A stretch of DNA of 64,000 nt from Platycnemis pennipes (lineage: Eukaryota > Arthropoda > Insecta > Odonata > Platycnemididae), in contig OW121858.1 in the NCBI GenBank assembly GCA_933228895.1, positions 32,945,859 through 33,009,858 on the forward strand, given 5' to 3'. Shown in pieces: positions 23,090-34,900 of this stretch (position 1 is its first letter; the number at the start of each line of letters is the position of its first letter). Below the pieces are notes generated by a model. It searched no databases. It saw only the letters and a program-made list of their open reading frames with translations, and was not told the DNA's origin. Made by a program: the position numbers and the translations under genes.

Positions 23090-24010
23090 AAAATCTGTGC
23101 TAGAACTGTACTGTAACTGTGATAAACTTAGTGTTTAGCACAGTTACAGTACACTTAACTGTACTGGACTGTCGCAGTAAGAACTTGGTAGGATCTGTAC
23201 TGTACCAGTGCTACACCACTAGGCTTCAAGTGTACTGTGGCACCAACTGCACTTTACCAGTGCTATATAACAGGTTTGGAACTGTACTGTAACAGAGTGT
23301 GAATCAGGGCTGGAACTGTACTGTAGCTCAAACTACTGTAAATGTGCTGTAAATCATGGCTGGAACTGTACTATAGCTCAAACTGTACTGTAAGTGCTGT
23401 GAATCATGGCTGGAACTGTACTGTAGCTCAAACTGTACTGTAAGTGCTGTGAATCAAGGCAGAAACTGTACTGTAGCTCAAACTGTACTGTAAGTGCTGT
23501 GAATCAAGGCAGAAACTGTACTGTAGCTCAAGCTGTACTGTAACAGAGCTGTGAATCAGGGCTGGAACTGTACCGTAGCTAAAACTACTGTAACAGGGCT
23601 GTGAATCATGGCTGGAACTGTACTGTAGCTCAAGCTGTACTGTAACAGAGCTGTGAATCAGGGCTGGAACTGTACTGTAGCTCAAACTGTACTATAAAAG
23701 AGCTCTGAAACATGACTGGAACTGTACTGTAACTGCTGTGAATCAGGGCTGGTACTGTACTGTTGCTCAAGCTGTACTGTAACAGAGCTTTGAAACATGA
23801 CTGGAACTGTATTGTAGCTCAAACTGTACTGTAACAGAGCTCTGAAATATGACTGGAGCTGTACTGTAGCTCAAACTCTTCTTAAACAGGGCTGTCAATC
23901 AGGGCTGGAACTGCACTGCAGTTCTAATCGTACTATAACTGAGCTATTTAACATGGCTGGAACTGTGATGTAGCTCAAACTGTACTGTATCAGTGCTTTG
24001 AAAGAAGGAC
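23090..24010. repeat. Minisatellite, ~50-54 bp unit
   Basis: About 16 degenerate units built on GGCTGGAACTGTACTGTAGC, then TCAAACTGTACTGTAA, then a spacer GTGCTGTGAATCA or CAGAGCTGTGAATCA. Units of 50 and 54 nt alternate. The early part (23090-23330) is more diverged. The open frame across it on the minus strand is a by-product of the repeat. Confidence 0.85.
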
Positions 24011-24169
24011 TCAATACACAATCACGGCAGATCTGAATGGTTTTATGTAGAAATAAAACTACAAAGGTGAAGGATGATGGTGGTTTTCCTTCCTTGGTGC
24101 AAGAAAGTTCACCAGATGAGCATACTCTCTGACTGAAGATTCTCAACACTATAACAGAAATCCCTTCAG

Positions 24170-25266
24170 TATGTCAGTGAAGGAAAGTTGTGGGAGTGAA
24201 CAATGTCCCATGTGAACTCCTCAAGAATTAAGGTAAGTTCGGGAGGTGGTTTTTGGAACTCATCTACATTCTATATGAAGAGAGGACTTTGCCAGAGGAT
24301 TTCTTGAAAGCATTTCTAATCCCAATTCCCTGAAAGAAGAAAGCTGTGAAATATGTAAAGGATTATTAGTTCAATTATGCATATGGCCGAAATGGTCCTG
24401 AGGATTATAAATAGACATGAGAGTTGATAGCTAATGAATACTTAGGAGATCACTTTGGATTCAGGAAGGGAAAGTGAAATCAAGTGATGAGGACTCTAGT
24501 AGAAAGGAACATAGAATATAACCAAGATGCTTGCTGGCTTTGGGGATGTTGAATAAGCTTTTGACAGAGTACATTGGGAAACCTTATGGGCATTATTGAG
24601 AACATGGCATGGATTAGAGGGACAGATGACTCATTCACAATCTAAGTATGAGGGTAGGTGATGGAGAATCCCAGAGGTGAGGGTAGCTGATGAAGAATCA
24701 GGGTGGGCAGTCACAGGGTGTCAGGATGGGTTGTTTGATGTCACCCTTACTGTTTAACATGCAAGCCGAACAAATGATGAGGGAAGCCTGGGAGGAAGAA
24801 GTTAAATTGGGGAGATGCATGTTTTAATCAGTTATACCTTAGTAGATGATCAGACGTTGATTATCCAGCGAGTAAAAGTCTTTCAGGCTCTGGTGGATGC
24901 CTCAAGCAAACTTAATGAGCAATTTGGCATGAAGGACAATCACAAGAAAACCAAAGTCATCTAGTATTGTAAAGCTTTGAGAGCAAGGAATGTGAGGCAT
25001 TACATGAAAGTATAGAAGGCCACAAAGTGGAGCAGGTAGAACAATTAAACTATTTGGTCAGCACATTATAGGAAAGACATGGCAGTAACAATATTCGGCA
25101 TAGCATTTTCAAAGGAGGCATGTATGATTAGGAAAGTGTTGAACAGAGGATCGTGGTATTTGTACGGAAAAACATTAGCGAAAAGTCTGATATGAAGTGT
25201 AGCACTTTACGGGATGGAAATGCGGATGCTGAGGAAGGAGGATGAGAATAGGCCAGACGAGTTTCA
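24170..25266 (+). pseudogene. RTE-like LINE reverse transcriptase, part 1
   Basis: Broken frames follow the RT order of RTE-like LINEs: EDFLKAFLIPIP (about 24297-24335), DHFGFRKGK (24450), a DEALDRVHWE-like run (24555-24585), GCLMSPLLFNMQAEQMMREAWEEE (24730-24800), and VDDQTL where YADD is expected (24845). MLRKEDENRPDEFQLWV (25224-25275) is the C-terminal thumb, interrupted at 25275 by a nested hAT-like MITE and continued at 25790. The copy is heavily mutated. Confidence 0.7.
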
Positions 25267-25274
25267 GTTGTGGG

Positions 25275-25781
25275 TAGAGATGGGAGACTCGGTAAATTAC
25301 CGCGGTAATTTTCGTAAATTACCAACACCCCTGAAAATTACCGTTTATTACGGTAATTTTCAGGGGTGCGAAAATTTCTTCCTCACGGAGAAACCATTGG
25401 AATGGGTTATATTATAAATTAAGTAGCTAAAACGATTTCGTTTACATCGTGTCCGTGATTAATTCAGAGTAAAATAACAAATACACATTGCGCAGAGGTT
25501 GTTCTTTAGAAGGAAAATTTCTCATAGTGTGACAAAAGAGGGGCAAATTACGTGTTGCTGCCAACTTAATTATAATTCTGTTAATGAGTTATAATAGATA
25601 AACGTCGTGATATGTTTGATATAAGCGTCGGCATTTGTATCTCAATGCTATTTGATTTCGTTTCGAGTCCTCCGATAAGGATTTGCAGCTAAAAATTTAA
25701 AATTGCCGAAAAATTACGGTAATATTCGAAAATTACCGTAATTTACCTCAATTGAAAATTACAGTAATTTACCCATCTCTA
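25275..25781 (+). mobile_element. hAT-like MITE (507 bp), copy 1
   Basis: Termini TAGAGATGGG and CCCATCTCTA, flanked by an exact 8-bp duplication GTTGTGGG (25267-25274 and 25782-25789). Removing element and one repeat restores the LINE frame FQLWVWRR, so the insertion is later than the LINE. Internally there is a perfect 19-bp-arm hairpin (25326-25344 and 25350-25368) around TTATT, and several GGTAATTT/AAATTACC repeats. Non-coding. A second copy is at 34000-34499. Confidence 0.88.
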
Positions 25782-26060
25782 GTTGTGGGTATGGAGGAGA
25801 ATTGATGAGAGACGGACGGAGGGGAAAAGGAAGTGCTGTACAAGGTGGGTGAGGAAACTATTGAACGAGATGGAGAGGAGACAGAGGTGGTGGAGGAAAC
25901 ATTGCGTAGTTGCTGAAGACCGTGATATAGAGAAGGAGGAAGGGGAGGAAGAGAAAATAGTTGACGGATAGAATGAAGAGTAATAAGCATTATGCCGATC
26001 TGGAGTTGAAAATCCTTAGCAGGGAGGGGGACAGGCTGGGGTGACTAGTAAAATGTTCCA
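25782..26060 (+). pseudogene. RTE-like LINE, part 2 after the nested MITE
   Basis: Continuation of the LINE beyond the MITE: WVWRRIDERRTEGK, then a K/E-rich frame to about 25970, ending in untranslated sequence near 26040. Together with 24170-25266 this is one LINE copy. Confidence 0.55.
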
Positions 26061-26270
26061 CATAAACACAGCTTAACCACTTGAGTACCTGAAATAATAC
26101 CTAATTTTGCAAATTGAGGAGGTAGCCAAAGTTTAACTTGCCGACCCATTTTACATAAAATCTTTGATGCTATCATTGCATTGGTTGCATTCAATCTCTT
26201 GCATTATGTCCTACTGTGAAACTTAAGAGATTATTTAAACACAGGCAATTGTTTAATTGAGATTATTTAA
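26061..26270. repeat. Direct repeat flanking a LINE tail, left copy
   Basis: Shares AGCTTAACCA, TAATACCTAATTTTGCAAATTGAGGA, TGCATTATGTCCTACTGTGAAACTT and AGATTATTTAAACA with 26721-26870. The left copy has about 50 extra bp in the middle and a partial second repeat of its end. Confidence 0.6.
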
Positions 26271-26282
26271 ACACAGCTTACG

Positions 26283-26715
26283 TGAAAAACATTCGTGTGG
26301 ACAGTGGCACTCTACGGATCAGAAGCATGGACCATTGGAAAAAATTACCAGAAAAGAATAGAAGCCTTCGAGACCTGGTGCTGGAGAAGGATGCTGAAGA
26401 TCAAATGGACGGATAGGGTGACAAACGAGGTGGTGTACAGAAGAATTGGAGAAGAAAGAGCACTGTGGAGCACCATACGCCAAAGAAGAACACGGTGGGT
26501 TGGCCATGTCATGAGACACAACAATTACGTGGAAAGCATAATGGAGGGAAAAATTGAAGGGAAAGTCCCCAGAGAAGGAGACCAAGAGACAAGTACTTGG
26601 GGCAAGTCAAGAAGGATACGGGGAAGAAGAACCATAGGGAAATGAAGGAACTGCCATGGGATAGGGAGAAATGGAGGGCTGCCATATACCAATCCTAGGA
26701 TTGTAATACTATGTA
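26283..26715 (+). pseudogene. RTE-like LINE 3' end (5'-truncated)
   Basis: A 116-codon open frame (26295-26645) encodes the C-terminal end of an RTE-like ORF: ALYGSEAWTIGKN, FETWCWRRMLKIKWTDRVTNE, then RRTRWVGHVMRH. It closes in the family's usual 3' end: GGAGGGCTGCCATATACCAA, then TCCTAGGATTG. The reverse transcriptase core is missing. Confidence 0.75.
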
Positions 26716-26720
26716 CGTAT

Positions 26721-26870
26721 GTAAACATAGCTTAACCAGTTGAGTACTTGTAATAATACCTAATTTTGCAAATTGAGGAAGTACCAAAAGTTTTACTTTC
26801 ATTCTATCTCGTGCATTATGTCCTACTGTGAAACTTGAAGAGATTATTTAAACATAGGCAATTGTTCATC
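26721..26870. repeat. Direct repeat flanking a LINE tail, right copy
   Basis: Second copy of 26061-26270, on the other side of the LINE 3' end. Far longer than a target duplication, so a local duplication preceded or accompanied the insertion. Confidence 0.6.
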
Positions 26871-27549
26871 GCAAATGTATCTGATAAATGGCAGTTACAG
26901 AAGTGGTGTACACATCAGAGATGGGAATAGAAAACTTGTAGACAATTAACATATTGAAATCATTCTAATTCCACTTCTCTTACATTTAAATGTCTTGCAC
27001 AGAACAAACTGTCACCTGACTTAATTAAGACACACTTTATTTCATCGGAGAACAACCCCTAACGTGCACAAAGACACTTTAAAATGAAAGTGCCAATTAC
27101 AGATTGTCAGTGGCATTAAAAAATAAGACTATTTGTTTTTTTATTGGGTAATACTTATGTTTATGGACATGTTAGAAAATAAATTCACCATTCTTCATTG
27201 GAAAATTGGTCATGCCTATTTACACCTTTTGAAAGTAAGCTCAACCCTAAAGAAGCTCAGCATAATATTTGACATGCATAATGGTGACATTGTCGAATAC
27301 ATTGTAGAATTTAATGTTGTTAACCATGATACCAAACGATTTGCAGTCATACGATAGATATTAACCAATTTACATGCTTTAGTAATTTAATGTACATTTA
27401 ATTGGCTTGGTTTACTAACGAACATAAAATGGTTAAAATATATCAAATAACTGTGTTGAAAAACCATTATCATCCACGTAATTAGTACAACACAAAGATG
27501 CACATAATTGTACGATTTATGCTTGACTTTAAGAAGTTATAAACTATAG

Positions 27550-27730
27550 TGTGACAGTTGGTGCTGCAAACCACCCGTGGTGAAGGGTTCGGTCTCATTC
27601 AAAGCCGAGGTTTGGACTCCGAGTTTGGGTGCCTCCCAGGTACGGCACGGAACGTAACGTGCCTTTCCGGGTTACATCCCTGGTTGCAAGTAATAGATGA
27701 CAGATACCACATGACGGGGTCTGTTGAAGA
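27550..27730. other. GC-richer non-coding block, possible SINE relic
   Basis: A GC-rich island in AT-rich surroundings. GAGGTTTGGACTCCGAG (about 27609) is weakly like a pol III box B. No second copy in the window. Confidence 0.2.
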
Positions 27731-27905
27731 AAAATTTAAACTGATGTGTAGTTAACCTAAAGAAGTGTGAACAAAGGGTGATGGGTCCTGTTAGATACTG
27801 TTAGCCGTAAGAGCTCACCGTTTTCACTTGAGTCTTCATACGCTCATCTAGGTACCACTCGTTCCTCGTCTACATTCGGCACACCTCACACTGGAAGTCC
27901 TCCCG

Positions 27906-28942
27906 CTACTCCTTATGCACATTGAGGTGTCTCTTCAAGTGGCTCTTGGATGCGAACGCCTTGGAACACACACTGCACACATGAGGCCTCAGTCCAGCAT
28001 GGATCGCAACGTGGCGTACAAGACTACCTCTGATGCGGAATGTCTTTGAGCATTCGTCACACTTGTACGGCCTCAGGGCAGTCGCCGAGCTGTGGCTCGC
28101 CAGGTGCAACTTCTTCTCATACTCAGTCTTGAACAACTTGTCGCACTTCGGGCATTCGTGGCTCCTCTCCTTGTGCCGAATCATGTGATCCTTCAGGATC
28201 CACTTAGTGCGGAACTTCTTGTGGCACAATTCACACTCAAAAGGTCTCCTTGAATCGTGGGTAGTCATGTGCTGCCTCAAACCCTTGCTATGAAGGAACT
28301 TCCTCCCGCACACTGAGCAGGAATGCTTGGGCTTGTCCGAGTGGACCGCAGAATGCTCTACGAGATCTGCATGTGTCTTGTATGTTTTCTGACATTGCTT
28401 GCACTGGAAAGGCCTGCCCTCCACGTGTCTGCGCTTGTGATTACTTAACATGTACGCCTCCTTGAATTCCTTCCCGCAAACCTCACACGTATGCTTTCGT
28501 CCACTATGCTCATCCATGTGGGACTTGAGGCGGCACTTGCGCCTGAAAGATCTCGGGCAGAGGGTGCAGGCGAAAGGGCGCTCCTCTGAGTGTGTCAGCA
28601 TGTGAAGCTTCAGTTTACTGGCTGTCGCTGATGCCTTTCCGCATACTTCACATTTAAAAGGCCTCTCCCTAATGTGTACCATGAATACATGGGTCTTCAG
28701 GTCACCCTTTCTTGCAAAGCTCTTCGAACAGGAGCTGCAATGGAAGGGCTTCAGTCCCTGGTGGGCCGGGTCGATGGGTATCATGACACCGTGCTTGCAG
28801 ACGAAACCCTTACCGCAGCAATCGCAAGTCTTCTCCTTCGTACCAATTGTGATCCCAGAGGCTGAAACTATTTCCGACTCCTTATCCACCATGATATGGC
28901 TTGTCGCGACTCTGGAATCTGGGTTGGAGAAGGCTTCTTCGT
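27906..28942 (-). CDS. Ten-finger C2H2 terminal exon
   Basis: Last exon of the ZAD gene, starting after TTTTTTCCAG at 28943 and ending with the stop at 27906. After DEEAFSNPDSR and a Cys-rich degenerate start (CDCCGKGFVC), ten C2H2 fingers run without a break, for example FKCEVCGK with HMLTH, HSCSVCGRKF with HMTTH and HVCSVCSKAF with HLNVH. Linkers are partly the conserved H-x5-PF type. All ten have both Cys and both His. The protein ends two residues after the last His. Confidence 0.93.
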
Positions 28943-31900
28943 CTGGAAAAAAGATAAGTGAATGACTGAAATAAACTAATTCACACTAACAGAAGTGACA
29001 CTAAATGAAAATAAATACAACAACCAGATTTTTCTCCAGGGTTTATAGGAGTTTTCATTTTCATTTTCCCTGACTTTTCCAGGATTTCCAGACCATTATT
29101 AGTGATTTTCCCTGACTTCTGAGCGTCTGAAAACTCCAACATTTCGGTCATTTATAGAGATAAAAGTGGTAGCGAGGAAGAAGAGAAACTTATGAAAAAT
29201 TGTAGGTTTATTTTCATATTAATCATATGAACTTCCAGTCAAAAGGGATCAACAACTTTAAGTCAACAAAATAAAAATTATCATTCCTTACATTGATACG
29301 CCTTCATTAAGGGTTTTAATTGCAGAAAAATATATGCAAAGAAGGCTAACCTGGCTTTTCCTTCAAACCTGATGTCATGTTAAAGTAGCTCTTTGAATCA
29401 ATCTTGATTTTTTCTTCCTCACATCCTTCTACAAATTTGGCTAAGTGACTTCAAATTTGACTGAGAATAACTTTTTCCTCGCCAGAGGGACAAAGTGAAG
29501 CACTCCTGGCGAAATCGCTAGTGAATGAAAATGAAAATATGAATGGTACACCTTTTGCCAATCTATTCACCAAATCATGCAGGCTATAGCCAGAAAGAAC
29601 CAGAATAGGGCCCCTGGGCTGCCTCCGTAACGAAGCCAGTCGTCCCCTCCTTCACCCTCCTCCTCCACTCCTATGTGCAGTTTTTCATCTCTTGGCATTT
29701 TCAGGTGATAAATTTAAACATTTTGTGATTTTTCCCTGACCACACGTTAAATTCCCTGTCCAGGATTTCCACGACCGTTTTCATTTTCCCTGACTTTTTC
29801 AGGATTTCCAGGTTCCTATAAACCCTGTTCTCGTTGTTTTCTACTGATTACAAGTTCTGATGGAGTATCCCTTCTCTACATTCTGTTTTCACCCATCACA
29901 TCCTTCCTTTGAGAGTTTGATCTTTAGTCCGACTGATTTCCAACCTCTTTTCACACAAACAATTTAGCGTCTCCAATTTATCTCTAGTTCTCACATACTT
30001 AGGATTATAACCACTATAATGACCTTCAGCATTTCATTGTTCCCTAAATACCTATTCCACCCAAAAACTCTTTTATCCGTGAACATTACTGTCTCCTCCC
30101 TAATTATGTTCTACACCTTGTTGCTCCATCTTACCTGTCCGCTTTACCTTCTTCACACCCTCCACATCAAGACTTGATAAGTTTTAAATTATTTCTTCCC
30201 ACCTTCTCCAAGAGTCTGCGTCTCATATGCATACTAAGCAATGCTCCATATTAAACTCCTACGTACCACTGGCAAAACATATTCATTGTAAAACTAACCA
30301 AATTGCCAGAAAGCTACAGAAGTAGTGGAGGGCATGTAGCTGTTTTTGGCCTTCCATTTCATTGGTTACCTTAGAATGTAGTATGTATTCCCAATCTAGG
30401 GTACAACCTTGATTATTTAAGGTACATCCTTCATTAGTATGTGAAGAATTTTAATTATAATAATGGAAATACAGTAAGTACATTTCCATTTTTTCATCCA
30501 GTTTTGGGCAAACAATCGGCATAGATTTTTTATGAGTCAACCATTACGATATTTGCGACAACACCACCAAATCAACTGTAAAGGACCAGGAGCTACATGA
30601 GTTAGAGTCATTTACAAATGAAAGGATGATATGTTAGTCAGGGTTACTGTGTACCTCCCCGTAGATGAAAATGGGGATACATGTATTTACATGAATATCA
30701 AAAGATAAACGGGGTCACTATAGGATGATGCATTCACAAACTATAGCAGGAAAAAAAATTGACTGAGCAACTATAATTTGAACTTTGTTTAGATGTAAGT
30801 TTCTCACGTTCCACGAGAAATTACTGCATTGAAGAGCAATCACATGCAGTTGGAGCTTGTGCCGTCACAACATCCACAGTGTTTGTGGACTTGACTCTTC
30901 TCACAGAGCTTAGCGAGTGTCCATAATCTGTGGTGTTAAGGTGGGTTTATAGAAAAATGAAGGACCAAAATAACTTAAGCACTTAACGTGAAATTAACTT
31001 AACTTAAAAATCTGTAGAAAAAAATTTGTAGAAAATCTGTACGCGATATATCTATTATTTTAAAGAACTAATCACTAATGCTCAGCGCTTAGCATATAAT
31101 GCAGTATTCACTGTCGGAGAGATTCTGGAAATCTTGTCATATATGCAGAAAACTGTCGTACAGTCTGGACGAAAAAGAGAGTAGATACAGAATACTTTTC
31201 ATCCCGTGATGATTTATTCCCATGATGAATGATCAATATAAACAAAACATTGAAGAAAGGAACTGAAACATGTGACTACGACACTGTGCTCTTGAATTAA
31301 TTTTACGCTAATTCAAATTGGACCAAACCTTATGCTAATTTTTCCGTAACTTAAGACAGGTTTCGCGCTAATTTTTTCTATGAATGCCACCATTGCTGGT
31401 AGGGTTCGCGAAACTCGTGCTAAGTCACCGCTAATGTTAATTTAAATCCAATTTTTTCTATAAACCCACCCTTAGTCTGCTCCACACTTAAATATGCTTC
31501 GGACTAGGAGGTGCAGAAATGGAAGGGTGGTCAGACTTTCAAATGTTGAGCTCTATTAAGCTGTTTGTGAGATATTCTAGACCTTTCCTGTTCTTCATTG
31601 AAATTTTAAGACTAAATTTTAAGAAGAGGACCAAGTATTTAGCGAAAGTGAAGATATTTCATTGTAATTAAAGCTTTACAGTACATTCCCGATTCTGCTT
31701 ACAGCTGCAAATACAAGAGCGAAATTGAGGAAACATTTCATTAGAGAATACATCTGGAGCATTCTACTATATGGCAGCAAAGCATGGGCAATAGCAGTAG
31801 CAGAGAAGTCCAGGCTGGAAGCATTTGAAATGTGGTGCTATCGAAGAATGATGAGGATAAATTTGATTGATCGAGTGACAAACAAAGAAGTGTTAAGAAG

Positions 31901-34900
31901 AGTGGGAGAGAAGAGATGCCTGCTGAAAACCTTAAATAGAAGACAGGACAACTTAATGGGCCACATCTTAAGACACGATGGCCTGATGAAGACAATCGTC
32001 GAGGGAAAAGCGAATGGGAAAGGCAGGCCTTGTGTGAGATAAATATGGAGAAAGTTGTGAAGAAAGTAAAAGAGAGGAGCTATGTCAATATGAAGAGGTT
32101 ATAGCTGATAGAAGAATCGAGTGGAGGGCTGTGTCAAACCAATCCTAGGATTCTTGACCGATGATGATGACGAATCCCTCATAAAGAGGACAAATCTTCA
32201 TGTAACTGATTTTGCAATAAAAATGGGGCAGAACAGAGCACTGGACATTTTACCAAAAATGAATAGACGACATAAAACTTAAGGAAATTATTATGAAGAA
32301 AAATTGCATTAACACTTTCGCTGCAGAAATTGATAAAAGTTGACTAAATTTTTTTCCACTGCAATGCGCTGATCAACTTTTCTCCACAGTCTCGAAAAAA
32401 CATGTTTTTAGCATGCTCTAATCCACTCTAATCATTGGAGGGACCTGTGCCGCCACCTATGTACAGAAATAGGAAGTTTTACCAAATGAGTTGCTTTAGT
32501 GCAGTGCAAGGAAGTAAAAGAGAGGAGCTACGTCAACATGAAGAGGTTGGCCGACAGAAGAATTGAGTGGAGGGCTGCATCAAACCAATCTTAAGATTGT
32601 TGACCGATGATGATGATGAGTACATTCCCAATTTTCATTTTATTTTAACATCTTCGGTGATTGAATACTTACAGATTAACTATATTTTGTATAATTTCTA
32701 TATTTTACAGAACTCAAGTGGGGAGCAATCAAGGAATGAAAATTTTCTGCCACCATGAGTTGAACCCAGATCTTCAGGGATGGGTGCCAGTACAACTTAC
32801 AGCCAGACTCCATCCTGAAATGCATATTGGTGTAATAGTGTAGTTTCCTTCATCAAAGAAAACAGACTTCATTACTTGCGATTCGTGCCATGCCATAAAT
32901 GTATTTATTTTAGACAAAAATTTTGGACTCAAAAATCCCAGTTTACAAAAGAATTTAATGTTGATTTTAAGATCGTTTGAAAAAGCTCTGAAATGGTGGG
33001 GTGTGCTGCCTTCTTGCTGACGTAACAGGTATATGTAGTTTACGTTGCGTGGCATAGGAAAATTCGTCTCCTGACCTTACCATTGTATTTCAGGACCCCT
33101 TAGCTCAAGCAAATATTTATTAGTATTAGCCCTTGAAAACTATCAAAGTTGGAAAAGTCTTCTCAGTTAAACATGGTATTATTAGTCGTTAGATTACAGG
33201 CTCAAGGACGTCCTGCTCATGGTGTCTTCTGCTACGGGGAAGCATGGCGTGAAGGTCGTGCGGCGATGGGCGAACTATATGGTATGCTTGTGAAAGGAAT
33301 ACTAACTGATTTTAAATGAATCAACTGCATAAGTATTGTTAAATAAATAAATAAAAGTTAATTATAATAAATTAATGGAATAAATATGCCTCTAATACTT
33401 GTTCATAAGCTTTAACGGAGTGCACAGTCTACTTAGAAGCGTCCTCAGCACTAACTGGTGGCAGGTAGAGGAAATAGTTTGACGTCACATGCAGAATTAA
33501 CCGGCATGCAATAGTTTGCCGTCGCATTTTTGTGCCATTGATTTTTTTCACTTTTTAATTAATGAAGAAAAATACTTATTGTCATTTAAAACTCAATGGC
33601 TTAGAATGCGTGCCCCTGAGGTAATAAACTTTCAATCAAGACAATAAAAAAATAATGGGAAATGACCCTATTGCCCCAACATGCCCTCTTGACTACAAAT
33701 GCTTACCTCTCTCATTAACTCCACCTCCTGCACCATCTTCCTCATCGTCAGAAGGATGTACGTTATCATCGTGGATGTTCGCATCACTCATCTGAAATGA
33801 GAAACAAAGTCAAGAAGACCTTTGTAGGAAACCCAGCTGAAATCCAGAGAACACAGTCATTCATTGTTACCATACTCCACAGATCGTTGCGTTAGGAAAC
33901 AAGGAAATGGCAAATTAGGCTTTGAAAGAGCTAAGGCTGAGACCAGCAAGATTGCAGCCACTAAGTGCACTAAGAGGGATTCATGGAGAGGCTCCTGTGC
34001 AGAGATGGGTACATTACCATAATTTTCAATTGAGGTAAATTACGGTCATTTTTGAAAATTACCATAATTTTCCCCGTAATTTTAAATTTTGAGCAGCAAA
34101 TCCTTATCAGAGGGCTCAAAACGAAATCAAATAGCATTAAGATATAAATGCCGACGCTCATATCAAACATATCATGATGTTTATTATAACTCATTAAAAA
34201 TATTATAACGAAGTTGTCAGCAACATGCAATTTGCCTCTCTTTTGTCACACTATGAGAAATTTTCATTACAAAGACATACCTATGCACAATATACATTTG
34301 TTATTTTACTCTCAATTAATCACGGAAACAATGTAAATGATGTAAATAAAATCGTTTTAGCTACTTAATTTATAATATCACCCATTCCAATGGTTTCTTC
34401 GTGAGGAAGACATTTTCTGAAAAAGAACTTTTCTGAAAATTACCGTTTATTACGGTAATTTTCAGGGGTGTTGGTAATTTACTGAGTTGCCCATCTCTAC
34501 TCCTGTGTGAGCTTAGATACAGTTCCACATATGGCATGACTCCATTTGTACTCAGAGAGACAAGAGACTCAGAAGCAGGATTTGGGTCTCTGCTGCTTCC
34601 CTAAGGAGACATGTAACTTCAAACAGGACAACACAAAAGCTAATGCTGCTACTTTCCATGCTCTATGATGATGAAGAAGGACAATTACGGGAGGAATCCC
34701 ATCTGACCTGCTTTATCAGAATGGACACTGTCCTCCAGCATCATATTATACAATGTTAAACACTAAATGGGCAATCGTGTGTTCCAGCCCCTACATGTCT
34801 GGTGGTGAAGATGATGAATTTCCTGTTCTTATTCTGGATTCAGGACACTAGGAAATATAGAAAGAACAAGAAGATTTGCTGAGCAACAGAACGAAGACAT

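Noticed and set aside
23428..23685. 85-codon repetitive minus-strand ORF
   Set aside because: Created by the minisatellite; reading frame is not kept across unit-length changes.
28672..28965. 97-codon plus-strand ORF over the zinc-finger exon
   Set aside because: Antisense of the zinc-finger exon, no motif.
32774..33055. 93-codon minus-strand ORF in TIR copy 5
   Set aside because: Open in this copy only, extends past the element end, and is disrupted in copies 1-4.
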